Below are positions 1 to 7,080 of a DNA stretch of 64,000 bases, piece after piece. Position 1 is the first letter of the stretch; every line of letters begins with the position of its first letter. A model generated the notes under the pieces. That model made no database searches, was not told the DNA's origin, and worked only from the letters and a program-made list of their open reading frames with translations. The translations under genes were made by a program, and so were the position numbers. Source of the stretch: Microlunatus antarcticus (lineage in GTDB: Bacteria; Actinomycetota; Actinomycetes; Propionibacteriales; Propionibacteriaceae); the NCBI RefSeq assembly GCF_014193425.1, contig NZ_JACHZG010000001.1, positions 3,038,001-3,102,000 of the forward strand. The letters are read 5' to 3'.

Positions 1-994
1 CGGCCGCTCCGGCCCAGGGTCCCCCGACGACGATCGCCGCCGGGTTGAGGAGCGCGGCCACGGAGACCAGCGCACCCGCGACCGCCGTCACGATCGCGTC
101 CCGACGCGCGTGGTCCTCCCGGCGGTCGCCGGTCAGGACACGTTCGACCGCCTCGACGTCGATGGTGTCCGAGGCCGGCCGCAGCAGGCCGAGGTCGCCG
201 AAGCACTCGACCAGGCGCCGCGCGCGGCCGTCCGGCCCGGTGGTCAGGACGTGCGCGGGCTCGCCGGCCAGACCGGCGTGACCGCGGACGAGCCGGCCGT
301 CGTGGACCACCGCACCCCCGAGGCCGTGCCCGAGGTGGAGGTAGCAGAAGTCGTCCAGGCCGACCGCCGCTCCCGCGTCGTGCTCGGCGAGCGCGGCCCA
401 GTTCACGTCGTTGTCGACCTCGATCTCCACGTCGACGAGCGGCGCGAGCAGCGCCCGCGGGTCGAGCTCGTCGACGACGAACGGCGAGTGCGGCAGGTGC
501 ACGAGCCGGCCGGAGCCCCGGTCCACCGGCCCGGCCAGCGAGAGCGAGCACGCCCGTACGGGTCCCGGCAGGTCCCCCGTCGCGTCGGCGACGAGGGCGA
601 GCAGCAGCGGGTCGAGCTCGGCGGCCGTCACCGGGCTGGGCGTGTCCCGCTCGACGCGGCGCAGCACGGTCCCCCGGACGTCGAGGAGCTCCGCGACGAG
701 GCCGTCCGGCCCGCCCTCGACCGCGAGCGCGACGCCCAGGTCCTCGCGGAGCCGGTAGTGGACGCCGGCGGGTCCACGCCGGCCCAAGGGCGCGGCCCCG
801 GCCTCCACCACCACCCCGTCGAGCTCGAGGCGCCGCACGCTCTCCGACACGGTGGGCTTCGAGATGCCCGTCACCGCCGCGATCTCGGCCCGGGTCATGT
901 TGTCCCCGCGCAGCAGCTGGTCCACCACGTGCCGGTCGGTGATCCGACGCAGCAGGGCGAGGGACGCCCGCGGTGGGTCCTGCACGTCGGTCAT
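1..994 (-). CDS. ROK-family transcriptional repressor, C-terminus cut by window edge
   Basis: The frame opens with ATG at 994 and stays open to the left edge (331 codons visible). The N-terminus is a MarR-like winged helix (about residues 12-65, with the recognition-helix motif TGISKPTVSESVRRL), followed by a ROK sugar-kinase-like fold with LSLAGPVD, EVDNDVNWAAL and HLGHGLGGAVV. The usual ROK zinc signature CxCGxxGC is absent: after GLAGEPAH the chain reads TTGPDGRARRLVECFGD. It is divergent from a DUF1479 gene, and paired TTAGGA half sites lie between them, so it probably controls that gene and itself in response to a sugar. The ligand cannot be read from the sequence. Confidence 0.9.
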   Translation of the reverse strand, partial: MTDVQDPPRASLALLRRITDRHVVDQLLRGDNMTRAEIAAVTGISKPTVSESVRRLELDGVVVEAGAAPLGRRGPAGVHYRLREDLGVALAVEGGPDGLVAELLDVRGTVLRRVERDTPSPVTAAELDPLLLALVADATGDLPGPVRACSLSLAGPVDRGSGRLVHLPHSPFVVDELDPRALLAPLVDVEIEVDNDVNWAALAEHDAGAAVGLDDFCYLHLGHGLGGAVVHDGRLVRGHAGLAGEPAHVLTTGPDGRARRLVECFGDLGLLRPASDTIDVEAVERVLTGDRREDHARRDAIVTAVAGALVSVAALLNPAAIVVGGPWAGAA

Positions 995-1013
995 CGGCAC
1001 CTCGGGTCAGATC

Positions 1014-1092
1014 AATGGTTAGGAGTCCTTGCACTTTATCCGAACGGTGTCCTACAGTTCCAGCCACGGAACCAGAAAGAGTCCTAACCATT
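1014..1092. promoter_or_regulatory. Divergent promoter with paired ROK operator-like sites
   Basis: Two perfect 11-bp inverted arms, AATGGTTAGGA (1014-1024) and TCCTAACCATT (1082-1092), bracket a plausible promoter, TTGCAC (1029-1034), an 18-nt spacer and TACAGT (1053-1058), that reads toward the DUF1479 gene. Each arm belongs to a small imperfect palindrome (TTAGGAGTCCTT and its counterpart), the type of site ROK repressors use. One site abuts the -35 element and the other lies downstream of the predicted start point. Assignment to the adjacent ROK protein is inference. Confidence 0.6.
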
Positions 1093-1110
1093 CCCCTGGA
1101 GGCCCAGCGC

Positions 1111-2421
1111 ATGACCACCACCGCCACCCCGGCCACGCCCGTCAGCCCCAGCTCCGGGCTGCCGCACTGGGAGACCCTCCCGGACGACCTTCCGGCCGCG
1201 ACGGCCGAGATCAAGGCGGCGATCCGCGCCCGCATCGAGGCCTCGGGCCGCACGGTCGCGCAGGTGGTCGACGAGATCGAGACGTTCCTCGAGGGCGAGA
1301 TCGCCGACATCGAGGCCACCCGGGCCCGCGGCGAGGAGGTCTGGCCGGTCGTCGACTACGCCGACGTGGAAGCCGGAACCGTGACGGAGGAGACGCTGGC
1401 CCTGGTGAAGCGGCGCGGCTGCGCCGTCGTGCGCGGCCACTTCGACCGCGCCCGGGCCGAGGCCTGGGACGCCGACGTCGTGGACTACGTCGAGTCGAAC
1501 CGCTTCTTCGAGACCTACGCCGGCCCGGCCGACGACTTCTTCGGCACCCTCGGCTCGGAGATGAGCAAGCCCGAGATCTACCCGGTCTACTGGTCCCGCG
1601 CGCAGATGGAGGCGCGCCAGGACCCACGCATGGCGACGGTGCAGGCGTTCCTCAACCGGCGCTGGACCTCCGACAGCGAGGGGCGCCGGTGGTTCGACCC
1701 CGAGGTCGACACCCTCTACCCCGACCGTCTCCGCCGCCGCCCGCCGGGCGCGACCTCGGGCGGGCTCGGCACCCACCTCGACCCCGGGACGCTCGACCTG
1801 TGGATGACCGAGGGCTACCAGCAGCACTTCCGTCACCTCTTCTCCGGCGACGTCGCGGCGTACGACCCGTGGGACGCGGCCTACCGCACCGAGGCCGCGC
1901 AGTACCCGGGCTCGACGATGTGCTCGGCGTTCCGCACGTTCCAGGGCTGGACCGCGCTCAGCGAGATGCAGCGGGACCAGGGCGTCCTGCACACCGTGCC
2001 GATCCCGAAGGCGATGGCCTACCTGATGCTCCGCCCGCTGCTCGACGACGTGCCCGCCGAGGAGATGTGCGGGGTGCAGCCCAACCGGACGTTCCCGGTG
2101 AACGAGCGCTACCACGCCATCCTGACCCGGGCCCTCTCCGGCATCCCCGACGTCGCGCCCGGCGACTCCGTCTGGTGGCACTGCGACATGATCCACGCGG
2201 TCGCCCCGGTGACGGACCAGCAGGGCTGGGGCAACGTCATCTACATCCCGGCCGCACCGCAGTGCGCCAAGAACGACGCGTACGCCGCCTCCGTGCGCGA
2301 GGCGTTCCTGTCCGGGCGGAGCCCGCACGACTTCCCCGAGGAGCACTACGAGGCGAGCTGGCCGAACCGGTTCGCGCCCGAGGACCTCAACGCGGTCGGC
2401 CGGCGCGGGCTGGGTCTCTAG
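1111..2421 (+). CDS. DUF1479 (YbiU-like) family protein, probable Fe(II)/2-oxoglutarate-type oxygenase fold
   Basis: The protein is 436 residues from ATG 1111, which follows a CTGGAGG ribosome site by about 9 nt; the frame is open upstream but has no better start. The sequence matches the DUF1479/YbiU family along its length: LVKRRGCAVVRGHFDR, THLDPGTLDLWM, and a C-terminal WWHCDMIHAVAPV that can supply a metal-binding His. Family members are structurally related to cupin-type 2-oxoglutarate dioxygenases, but the substrate is unknown. It sits alone behind an apparent ROK-controlled promoter, which suggests sugar-responsive expression. Confidence 0.88.
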   Translation: MTTTATPATPVSPSSGLPHWETLPDDLPAATAEIKAAIRARIEASGRTVAQVVDEIETFLEGEIADIEATRARGEEVWPVVDYADVEAGTVTEETLALVKRRGCAVVRGHFDRARAEAWDADVVDYVESNRFFETYAGPADDFFGTLGSEMSKPEIYPVYWSRAQMEARQDPRMATVQAFLNRRWTSDSEGRRWFDPEVDTLYPDRLRRRPPGATSGGLGTHLDPGTLDLWMTEGYQQHFRHLFSGDVAAYDPWDAAYRTEAAQYPGSTMCSAFRTFQGWTALSEMQRDQGVLHTVPIPKAMAYLMLRPLLDDVPAEEMCGVQPNRTFPVNERYHAILTRALSGIPDVAPGDSVWWHCDMIHAVAPVTDQQGWGNVIYIPAAPQCAKNDAYAASVREAFLSGRSPHDFPEEHYEASWPNRFAPEDLNAVGRRGLGL

Positions 2422-2434
2422 CCCTCCTTCGCCC

Positions 2435-2500
2435 GTCTGCTCGCTCTTGTCGAGTCTGCGCGCGTTCGAACGCGCGCAGACTTCACCAGATCGAGCAGAC
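2435..2500. terminator. 66-bp long palindrome between convergent genes, likely bidirectional terminator
   Basis: The core 2453-2482 is a perfect 30-nt palindrome centred on GCGTTC/GAACGC. It is embedded in larger arms (2435-2467 and 2468-2500) that match at 29 of 33 positions, with the outer 9 bp (GTCTGCTCG/CGAGCAGAC) perfect. It lies between the stop of the DUF1479 gene and the stop of the gene at 2527-3573, so it can end transcription from both sides. There is no U tract. Confidence 0.7.
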
Positions 2501-2526
2501 GTGGCGTCGGGTGCTGAGCTACGCGG

Positions 2527-3573
2527 CTACGCCGGGCGCCACGCCAGCGGCCCGAGGCTGCTGAGCGGCACGGCCGGGACGACGACGCGGTCATCCTCTG
2601 CGTCGTAGAGCATCAGCTGGTCGACGCTGATCAGGGCCAGCCAGCGGTCGTCGAGCCAGACGGCGTCGCGTGTGCTGCCGCGCGGCTGGTCGAAGATCTC
2701 GTCGATCTGGCCCGTGCCCACGACGCTCACCCGCAGGGTGCTCGTGTCGCCGACCGTCTCGGTCACGGCCAGCCGCCGGTTGGCCGGCGAGAGGGTGCCG
2801 CCCGTCGTGTCCTCGCCGACCGCGGTGCTCAGCACGCTGTCCGGCTCCTCGGCGTGGCGGTGCAGCGTGAAGCGGCACTCGCCCCGCGCGCAGGTCCGTC
2901 GGACGTAGCCGTCGGGGCCGGTCGCGATGACGTCACCGACCTGACGGGCCCGGGAGGACGTCGGGAAGGCGGAGCGGAAGCCGGCGTCGGTGACGCTCAG
3001 CAGGCCGCCGGCCCCGTCGCTCGCCGCGTCCCCGTCGACGCTGACACGCGTGGACGCCTTGCCGTCCGCGTCGACCCGGCGCCAGGTCGTCCGCCTCGAG
3101 CCCGGGTCCTCCGCCGCCCAGACCGAGCCGTCCGGGCCGGGCAGGAACGCGGCGGCCGTGCGCAGCGCTCCGCTCACCGGCTGGACGGACCCGTCGGACA
3201 TGACGACGGACCTCGAGCGCTTCGTGGCCCCCCACACGAGCACGCCCGTGCCCAACGAGGTCATCGACGTCTCGCTCGAGTAGGCCGGCACCCTCGTCGG
3301 CGTCACCCTGCCGTCGCGGCTGTCGACGGCGTAGACCCGCCCCGCCGACCCGACGAGCAGCAGGCCCGGCGGCAGGTCGGCGGGCCAGGTGTGACTGGTC
3401 GCCGACGCGCTGATCATCGGCCGCGGGGCGGGCCGGGGTGAGACGTCCGGTTCCTGCGAGGTGAACCGGAGGACGACGAGGCCGACGACGACGGCGAGCA
3501 CGACCCCGAGGACCAGCCACGATCGTCCACGACCCAGGCGGGCGCCCTCGGCGTCGAGGTGCTCGGGCTCCAT
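2527..3573 (-). CDS. Membrane-anchored extracytoplasmic protein, beta-propeller-like, function unknown
   Basis: The protein has 348 residues. A short cytoplasmic head is followed by one transmembrane helix (about residues 18-41, LVLGVVLAVVVGLVVL), a Pro-rich stretch and a long outside domain. The domain has repeated short motifs such as GRVYAVDSRDGRV, DGSVWAAEDPG and DDRWLALISVDQLMLYDAEDDRVVV, typical of propeller or PQQ-like repeat proteins. I recognise no catalytic residues and no family. The lar genes follow on the same strand, with only 10 nt between this start and the upstream larC stop, so it may be co-transcribed at the end of that operon. Confidence 0.75.
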   Translation of the reverse strand: MEPEHLDAEGARLGRGRSWLVLGVVLAVVVGLVVLRFTSQEPDVSPRPAPRPMISASATSHTWPADLPPGLLLVGSAGRVYAVDSRDGRVTPTRVPAYSSETSMTSLGTGVLVWGATKRSRSVVMSDGSVQPVSGALRTAAAFLPGPDGSVWAAEDPGSRRTTWRRVDADGKASTRVSVDGDAASDGAGGLLSVTDAGFRSAFPTSSRARQVGDVIATGPDGYVRRTCARGECRFTLHRHAEEPDSVLSTAVGEDTTGGTLSPANRRLAVTETVGDTSTLRVSVVGTGQIDEIFDQPRGSTRDAVWLDDRWLALISVDQLMLYDAEDDRVVVPAVPLSSLGPLAWRPA

Positions 3574-3583
3574 CGCGGTGCCG

Positions 3584-4795
3584 CTACTCCGGGGCCGGCG
3601 CGCCCTGCGCGAGCCCGGCGGAGGCGGCCGCTGCCAGCGCGGCGGCCATCGCGTCCAGCTCGGAGCGGCCCGTCGCCCGCGCCAGCCCGGCGACGGCGTC
3701 GAACTCGGGCGTGACCCGGATGATCACCCCGCCGTCGTGGCTGATCTTGACCGGCACGGCATGATCATCGACCTGCACGTCCACCCACGTCCGCGGCAGC
3801 ATGAACTTCGTCGTGGGGGCCTGCCGTACGCCGATCGTCGACGTGTGCGCGTAGACGACGTCGCGCAGCCGCGGGGCCGCGTCGGGCGCGCAGAGGACGT
3901 GCAGCGTGTGGGCCGGTCGTCCCTTCTTCATGAGGATCGGCACGAGCCAGGCGTCCTGGGCCCCGGCGTCGAGCAGGGCGGCGAGCACGCCGGGCCAGAG
4001 CCGCGGGTCGAGGTCGTCGACGTTGGCCTCGATCACCAACGCTGGGGTGCCCTCCGACGCGGCCGTCGACGCGGTGTCGGCGCGCGACCCCAGGAACACG
4101 CGGGTGACGTTCGGACGGCCGGCCGCGTCACGGGTGCCCGCGCCGGTCCCCGAGCCCTCCAGGCTCATCGACGGGAGGTCCTCGCAGGTGTCGCCGAGGG
4201 TGACCACCAGCGCCATGCCCGTCGGTGTCGTGAGCTCGCCCTCGCCGCCGGCGCGGACCCGCCACCCGCGCGAGAGCTCGACGACCGCCGGTCCCGGCAC
4301 CGCGATGCGGCCGTGCGCCATGCGGACGGTGCCCGAGCCGACCGACACCTCGCTCCCGCTCACCGCCTCGACGCCGAGGTCGGCCACGGCGGCGCAGACG
4401 CCCACGACGTCGGCGATCGAGTCGAGCGCCCCGACCTCGTGGAAGTGCACGTCCTCGGCGGAGATCCCGTGGGCCCGGGCCTCGGCGTCGGCCAGGCTCT
4501 GGAACACGCGCAGCACGTCGGCCCGCACCCGGTCGGCGAGGTCGGCCTCGGAGACCATCCGCCGTACGGTGCGCCAGTCCCGGTGCGGCGGGTCGTCCAC
4601 CCGCATCACGACGTCGGCCTTCGTGGCTCGCATCCCGGCGCGCGTCACCTGGTGCGCCTCGACGGTGACCGAGGCCGCGACCACCGCGTCGACCGCACGC
4701 TGGACGACGGCCAGGGAGGCACCGGCGTCGAGCAGCGCCCCGAGCAGCATGTCCCCGGCGACGCCAGCCGACGCGTCGATCCAGAGGTGCCTCAC
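3584..4795 (-). CDS. larC: LarC, nickel insertion protein for the nickel-pincer cofactor
   Basis: The protein is 403 residues and matches LarC (DUF111) over its whole length. It has the N-terminal WIDASAGVAGDMLLGALLD signature, FHEVGALDSIADVVG in the middle, and the C-terminal half starting at EANVDDLDP with VPILMKKGRPAHTL. Known function: LarC uses CTP to insert nickel into the pyridinium dithiocarboxylate made by LarB and LarE, giving the NPN cofactor of lactate racemase and related enzymes. Both halves are in one frame here, unlike Lactiplantibacillus, where a programmed frameshift joins them. The start overlaps the larB stop by 4 nt. Confidence 0.95.
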   Translation of the reverse strand: MRHLWIDASAGVAGDMLLGALLDAGASLAVVQRAVDAVVAASVTVEAHQVTRAGMRATKADVVMRVDDPPHRDWRTVRRMVSEADLADRVRADVLRVFQSLADAEARAHGISAEDVHFHEVGALDSIADVVGVCAAVADLGVEAVSGSEVSVGSGTVRMAHGRIAVPGPAVVELSRGWRVRAGGEGELTTPTGMALVVTLGDTCEDLPSMSLEGSGTGAGTRDAAGRPNVTRVFLGSRADTASTAASEGTPALVIEANVDDLDPRLWPGVLAALLDAGAQDAWLVPILMKKGRPAHTLHVLCAPDAAPRLRDVVYAHTSTIGVRQAPTTKFMLPRTWVDVQVDDHAVPVKISHDGGVIIRVTPEFDAVAGLARATGRSELDAMAAALAAAASAGLAQGAPAPE

Positions 4796-5457
4796 GCCGG
4801 CTCGGCGATCTGTGCGGCAAGGTGGCCGGCGCCGTACCCGTTGTCGATGTTGACCACGCTGACGCCGGGCGCGCAGCTGTTGAGCATGGTCAGCAGGGCG
4901 GCGACGCCGCCGAAGGACGCCCCGTAACCGACGGAGGTCGGGAGCGCGACGACGGGCGCGCGCACGAGGCCCGCGACCACGCTCGGCAGGGCTCCGTCCA
5001 TCCCGGCCGCCACGACGACGACCCGCGCGGAACGCAGCAGGTCGAGCTTGCCCAGGACCCGGTGCAGCCCGGCGACGCCCACGTCCACGACGAGCTCGGC
5101 CTCCCGACCCAGGTAGCGCGCGGTCAGCCAGGCCTCCCGGGCCACGGGGAGGTCGGACGTGCCAGCCGCCAGGACCAGGACGAGGCCGCCGGTGCTGGGC
5201 GGGACCGTCGGCGGCCAGGCCAGCAGCCGGGCCTCGGGGTCCCAGGCGGCGTCCGGCAGCGACGCGAGCACCGCGGCCGCGTGCTCCTCACCCGCACGGG
5301 TGAACAGCGTGACGACGTCCGGCCGGCCGGACACGGCCTCGGCGATCAGGCGGACCTGCTCGGGCGTCTTGCCCGCGCAGTAGACGGCCTCCGGGTAGCC
5401 GCGACGGTCCTGACGTCCCAGGTCGAGGTCCGCGAAATCGGCCAGGGGGTCGCTCAC
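4792..5457 (-). CDS. larB: LarB, pyridinium-3,5-biscarboxylic acid mononucleotide synthase
   Basis: The protein is 221 residues, with a C-terminal AIR-carboxylase (PurE)-like domain. Motifs include PEAVYCAGKTPEQV, AAGTSDLPVAREA, DVGVAGLHRVL, AGMDGALPSVVAGL and ALPTSVGYGASFGGV. Known function: LarB carboxylates and hydrolyses nicotinic acid adenine dinucleotide to start nickel-pincer cofactor synthesis. It lies between larE and larC with 4-nt overlaps on both sides (4792-4795 and 5454-5457), so the three proteins are probably made by coupled translation. Confidence 0.95.
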   Translation of the reverse strand: MSDPLADFADLDLGRQDRRGYPEAVYCAGKTPEQVRLIAEAVSGRPDVVTLFTRAGEEHAAAVLASLPDAAWDPEARLLAWPPTVPPSTGGLVLVLAAGTSDLPVAREAWLTARYLGREAELVVDVGVAGLHRVLGKLDLLRSARVVVVAAGMDGALPSVVAGLVRAPVVALPTSVGYGASFGGVAALLTMLNSCAPGVSVVNIDNGYGAGHLAAQIAEPA

Positions 5458-6350
5458 GCGCGGCCCTGCAGGACGGTGAGGGTGAAGGCGCCCGGCTGCA
5501 TGGTGCCCAGGTCGAGCACCGCGTAGCGGAACCCGGCGCCCAGCACGACCTCGCGCACGGCGCTGCGCAACGGCTCCTGCGCCGCGCGGGCCAGGTCCTC
5601 GCCGGGCAGCTCGACGCGCGCGATCTCGTCGTGGTGACGCACCCGGAGGTCGCCGAGGCCGAGGCGGCGCAGACCGCTCTCGGCCTGCTCGACCTGCCGC
5701 AGCTTCTCCGGGCTGACCACGGAACCGTGCGGGATCCGCGAGGCCAGGCAGGGTGCGGCCGGCTTCTCGGCGCAGGGCAGCGCCCAGGCGCGGGCGAGGC
5801 GGCGTACGGCGGCCTTGTCGAGCCCGGCGTCGCGCAGCGGGGCCAGCACGCGGTGCTCGGCGGCGGCCCGGCTTCCGGGGCGGTCGGAGCGGGCGGCGTC
5901 GTCGAGGTTCTCCCCGTACGCGACCGCGTCGAGCGCGTGCTGACGGACGACCTCGTCGGAGATCCGCGTGAAGAGCTCGTTCTTGCAGTGGAAACAGCGG
6001 TCGGCGTCGTTGGCCTGGTAGGCCGGGAGGCTGCCCTCGTCGGTGGTCACCTCGACCAGGGCGGCGCCGATCACGCTCGCGACCTCGTGCGCGGCGGAAC
6101 GTTCGTCGGCCGCCAGGCTCGGCGAGACGCCCAGGACAGCGACGACGCGGCTGGGCCCGAGGACCCGGACCGCGGCCGCGAGCAGCACCGACGAGTCGAC
6201 GCCCCCGGAGAACGCGACGCCCAGGCGACCGACGCCGGTCAGCGACCGGGCGATCGCCTCCAGCGCCTCCGTCTCGGTCGTCGGCTCGATCAGGACGTCA
6301 GCACTGCCGTTCACGGGGACCACCTCACCATCCTCGTCCGAATCCCCCAC
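5454..6350 (-). CDS. larE: LarE, ATP-dependent sulfur transferase for the nickel-pincer cofactor
   Basis: The protein is up to 298 residues and belongs to the PP-loop (N-type ATP pyrophosphatase) family, with FSGGVDSS at about residues 47-54. LarE installs the two sulfur atoms of the cofactor. Cysteines occur in DRCFHCKNE and in LPCAEKPAAPCLASRIPHG; the last is the region of the sacrificial cysteine known from LarE. I cannot tell whether this is a sacrificial or an iron-sulfur type. The open GTG at 6350 has its GGAG directly against it; GTG 6314, preceded by GGTGAGG, may be the true start. First gene of larE-larB-larC. Confidence 0.92.
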   Translation of the reverse strand: MGDSDEDGEVVPVNGSADVLIEPTTETEALEAIARSLTGVGRLGVAFSGGVDSSVLLAAAVRVLGPSRVVAVLGVSPSLAADERSAAHEVASVIGAALVEVTTDEGSLPAYQANDADRCFHCKNELFTRISDEVVRQHALDAVAYGENLDDAARSDRPGSRAAAEHRVLAPLRDAGLDKAAVRRLARAWALPCAEKPAAPCLASRIPHGSVVSPEKLRQVEQAESGLRRLGLGDLRVRHHDEIARVELPGEDLARAAQEPLRSAVREVVLGAGFRYAVLDLGTMQPGAFTLTVLQGRA

Positions 6351-6413
6351 CTCCAGGTGCGCTCACCCCCGGCGGAGCCGGTCCAGAGGCGCGCCGTGCG
6401 GTAGACCGTCCTG

Positions 6414-7076
6414 GTGCCCGGTGATCTCTCGGTCCTGCTGGTGCTCGACCTGGTCGGCACCTTCGCCTTCGCGCTGAACGGTGCGCTCACGGCCATCCGC
6501 GCGGTGGACGTCGACCTCGTGGGCGTCCTCACGCTCGGCGTCATCACCGCGGTCGGGGGCGGGATCATCCGCGACGTCCTGCTGGGCGCGCTGCCGCCGG
6601 CGACGTTCGTCGACTGGCGCTACCTGGCCGTGGCGGCCGCGGGGGCGCTGATCGCCTTCGGCTTCAGCCGCCAGCTGCGGCGGCTGCGGATCTCCATCCA
6701 CGTGCTCGACGCCGCCGGGCTCAGCCTCTTCGCGGTGAGCGGGGCCGGCAAGGCGCTCGAGCTCGGCATGGGTCCGGCCCAGGCCGTCCTGCTCGGTGCC
6801 CTCACCGGGGTCGGCGGCGGGACCATCCGCGACGTGCTGATCCGCCGCGTGCCCGACGTGCTGCGCACGGGGCTCTACGCCATCCCAGCTCTCCTCGCCG
6901 CCGCCCTGGTCGTGATCACCAGCCGCGTCGGCGTCGACCAGGTCCTCGGTGCGCCCGCCGCCCTCACCGCGGCCGGCGTCTGCTTCGCCGTCCGGATGCT
7001 CGGGCTGCGGTTCCGGCTGAACGCGCCGCGCCCGCCCGGGCACGGACCCCGCCCCGGCGTCGACCCCCGACCCTGA
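6414..7076 (+). CDS. TRIC-type (UPF0126/YicG) cation channel family membrane protein
   Basis: The protein is 220 residues from a GTG start and is an integral membrane protein of about seven helices. It contains the two repeated glycine-rich signatures of the UPF0126 family, TAVGGGIIRDVLLG (about residues 43-56) and TGVGGGTIRDVLIR (about 124-137). Prokaryotic members are structurally TRIC-like homotrimeric potassium or cation channels; some homologues are discussed as amino-acid transporters, so the substrate is open. The start lies only 63 nt from the divergent larE start. It is convergent with the GH3 fusion gene, 4 nt away. Confidence 0.85.
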   Translation: MPGDLSVLLVLDLVGTFAFALNGALTAIRAVDVDLVGVLTLGVITAVGGGIIRDVLLGALPPATFVDWRYLAVAAAGALIAFGFSRQLRRLRISIHVLDAAGLSLFAVSGAGKALELGMGPAQAVLLGALTGVGGGTIRDVLIRRVPDVLRTGLYAIPALLAAALVVITSRVGVDQVLGAPAALTAAGVCFAVRMLGLRFRLNAPRPPGHGPRPGVDPRP

Positions 7077-7080
7077 CGCC

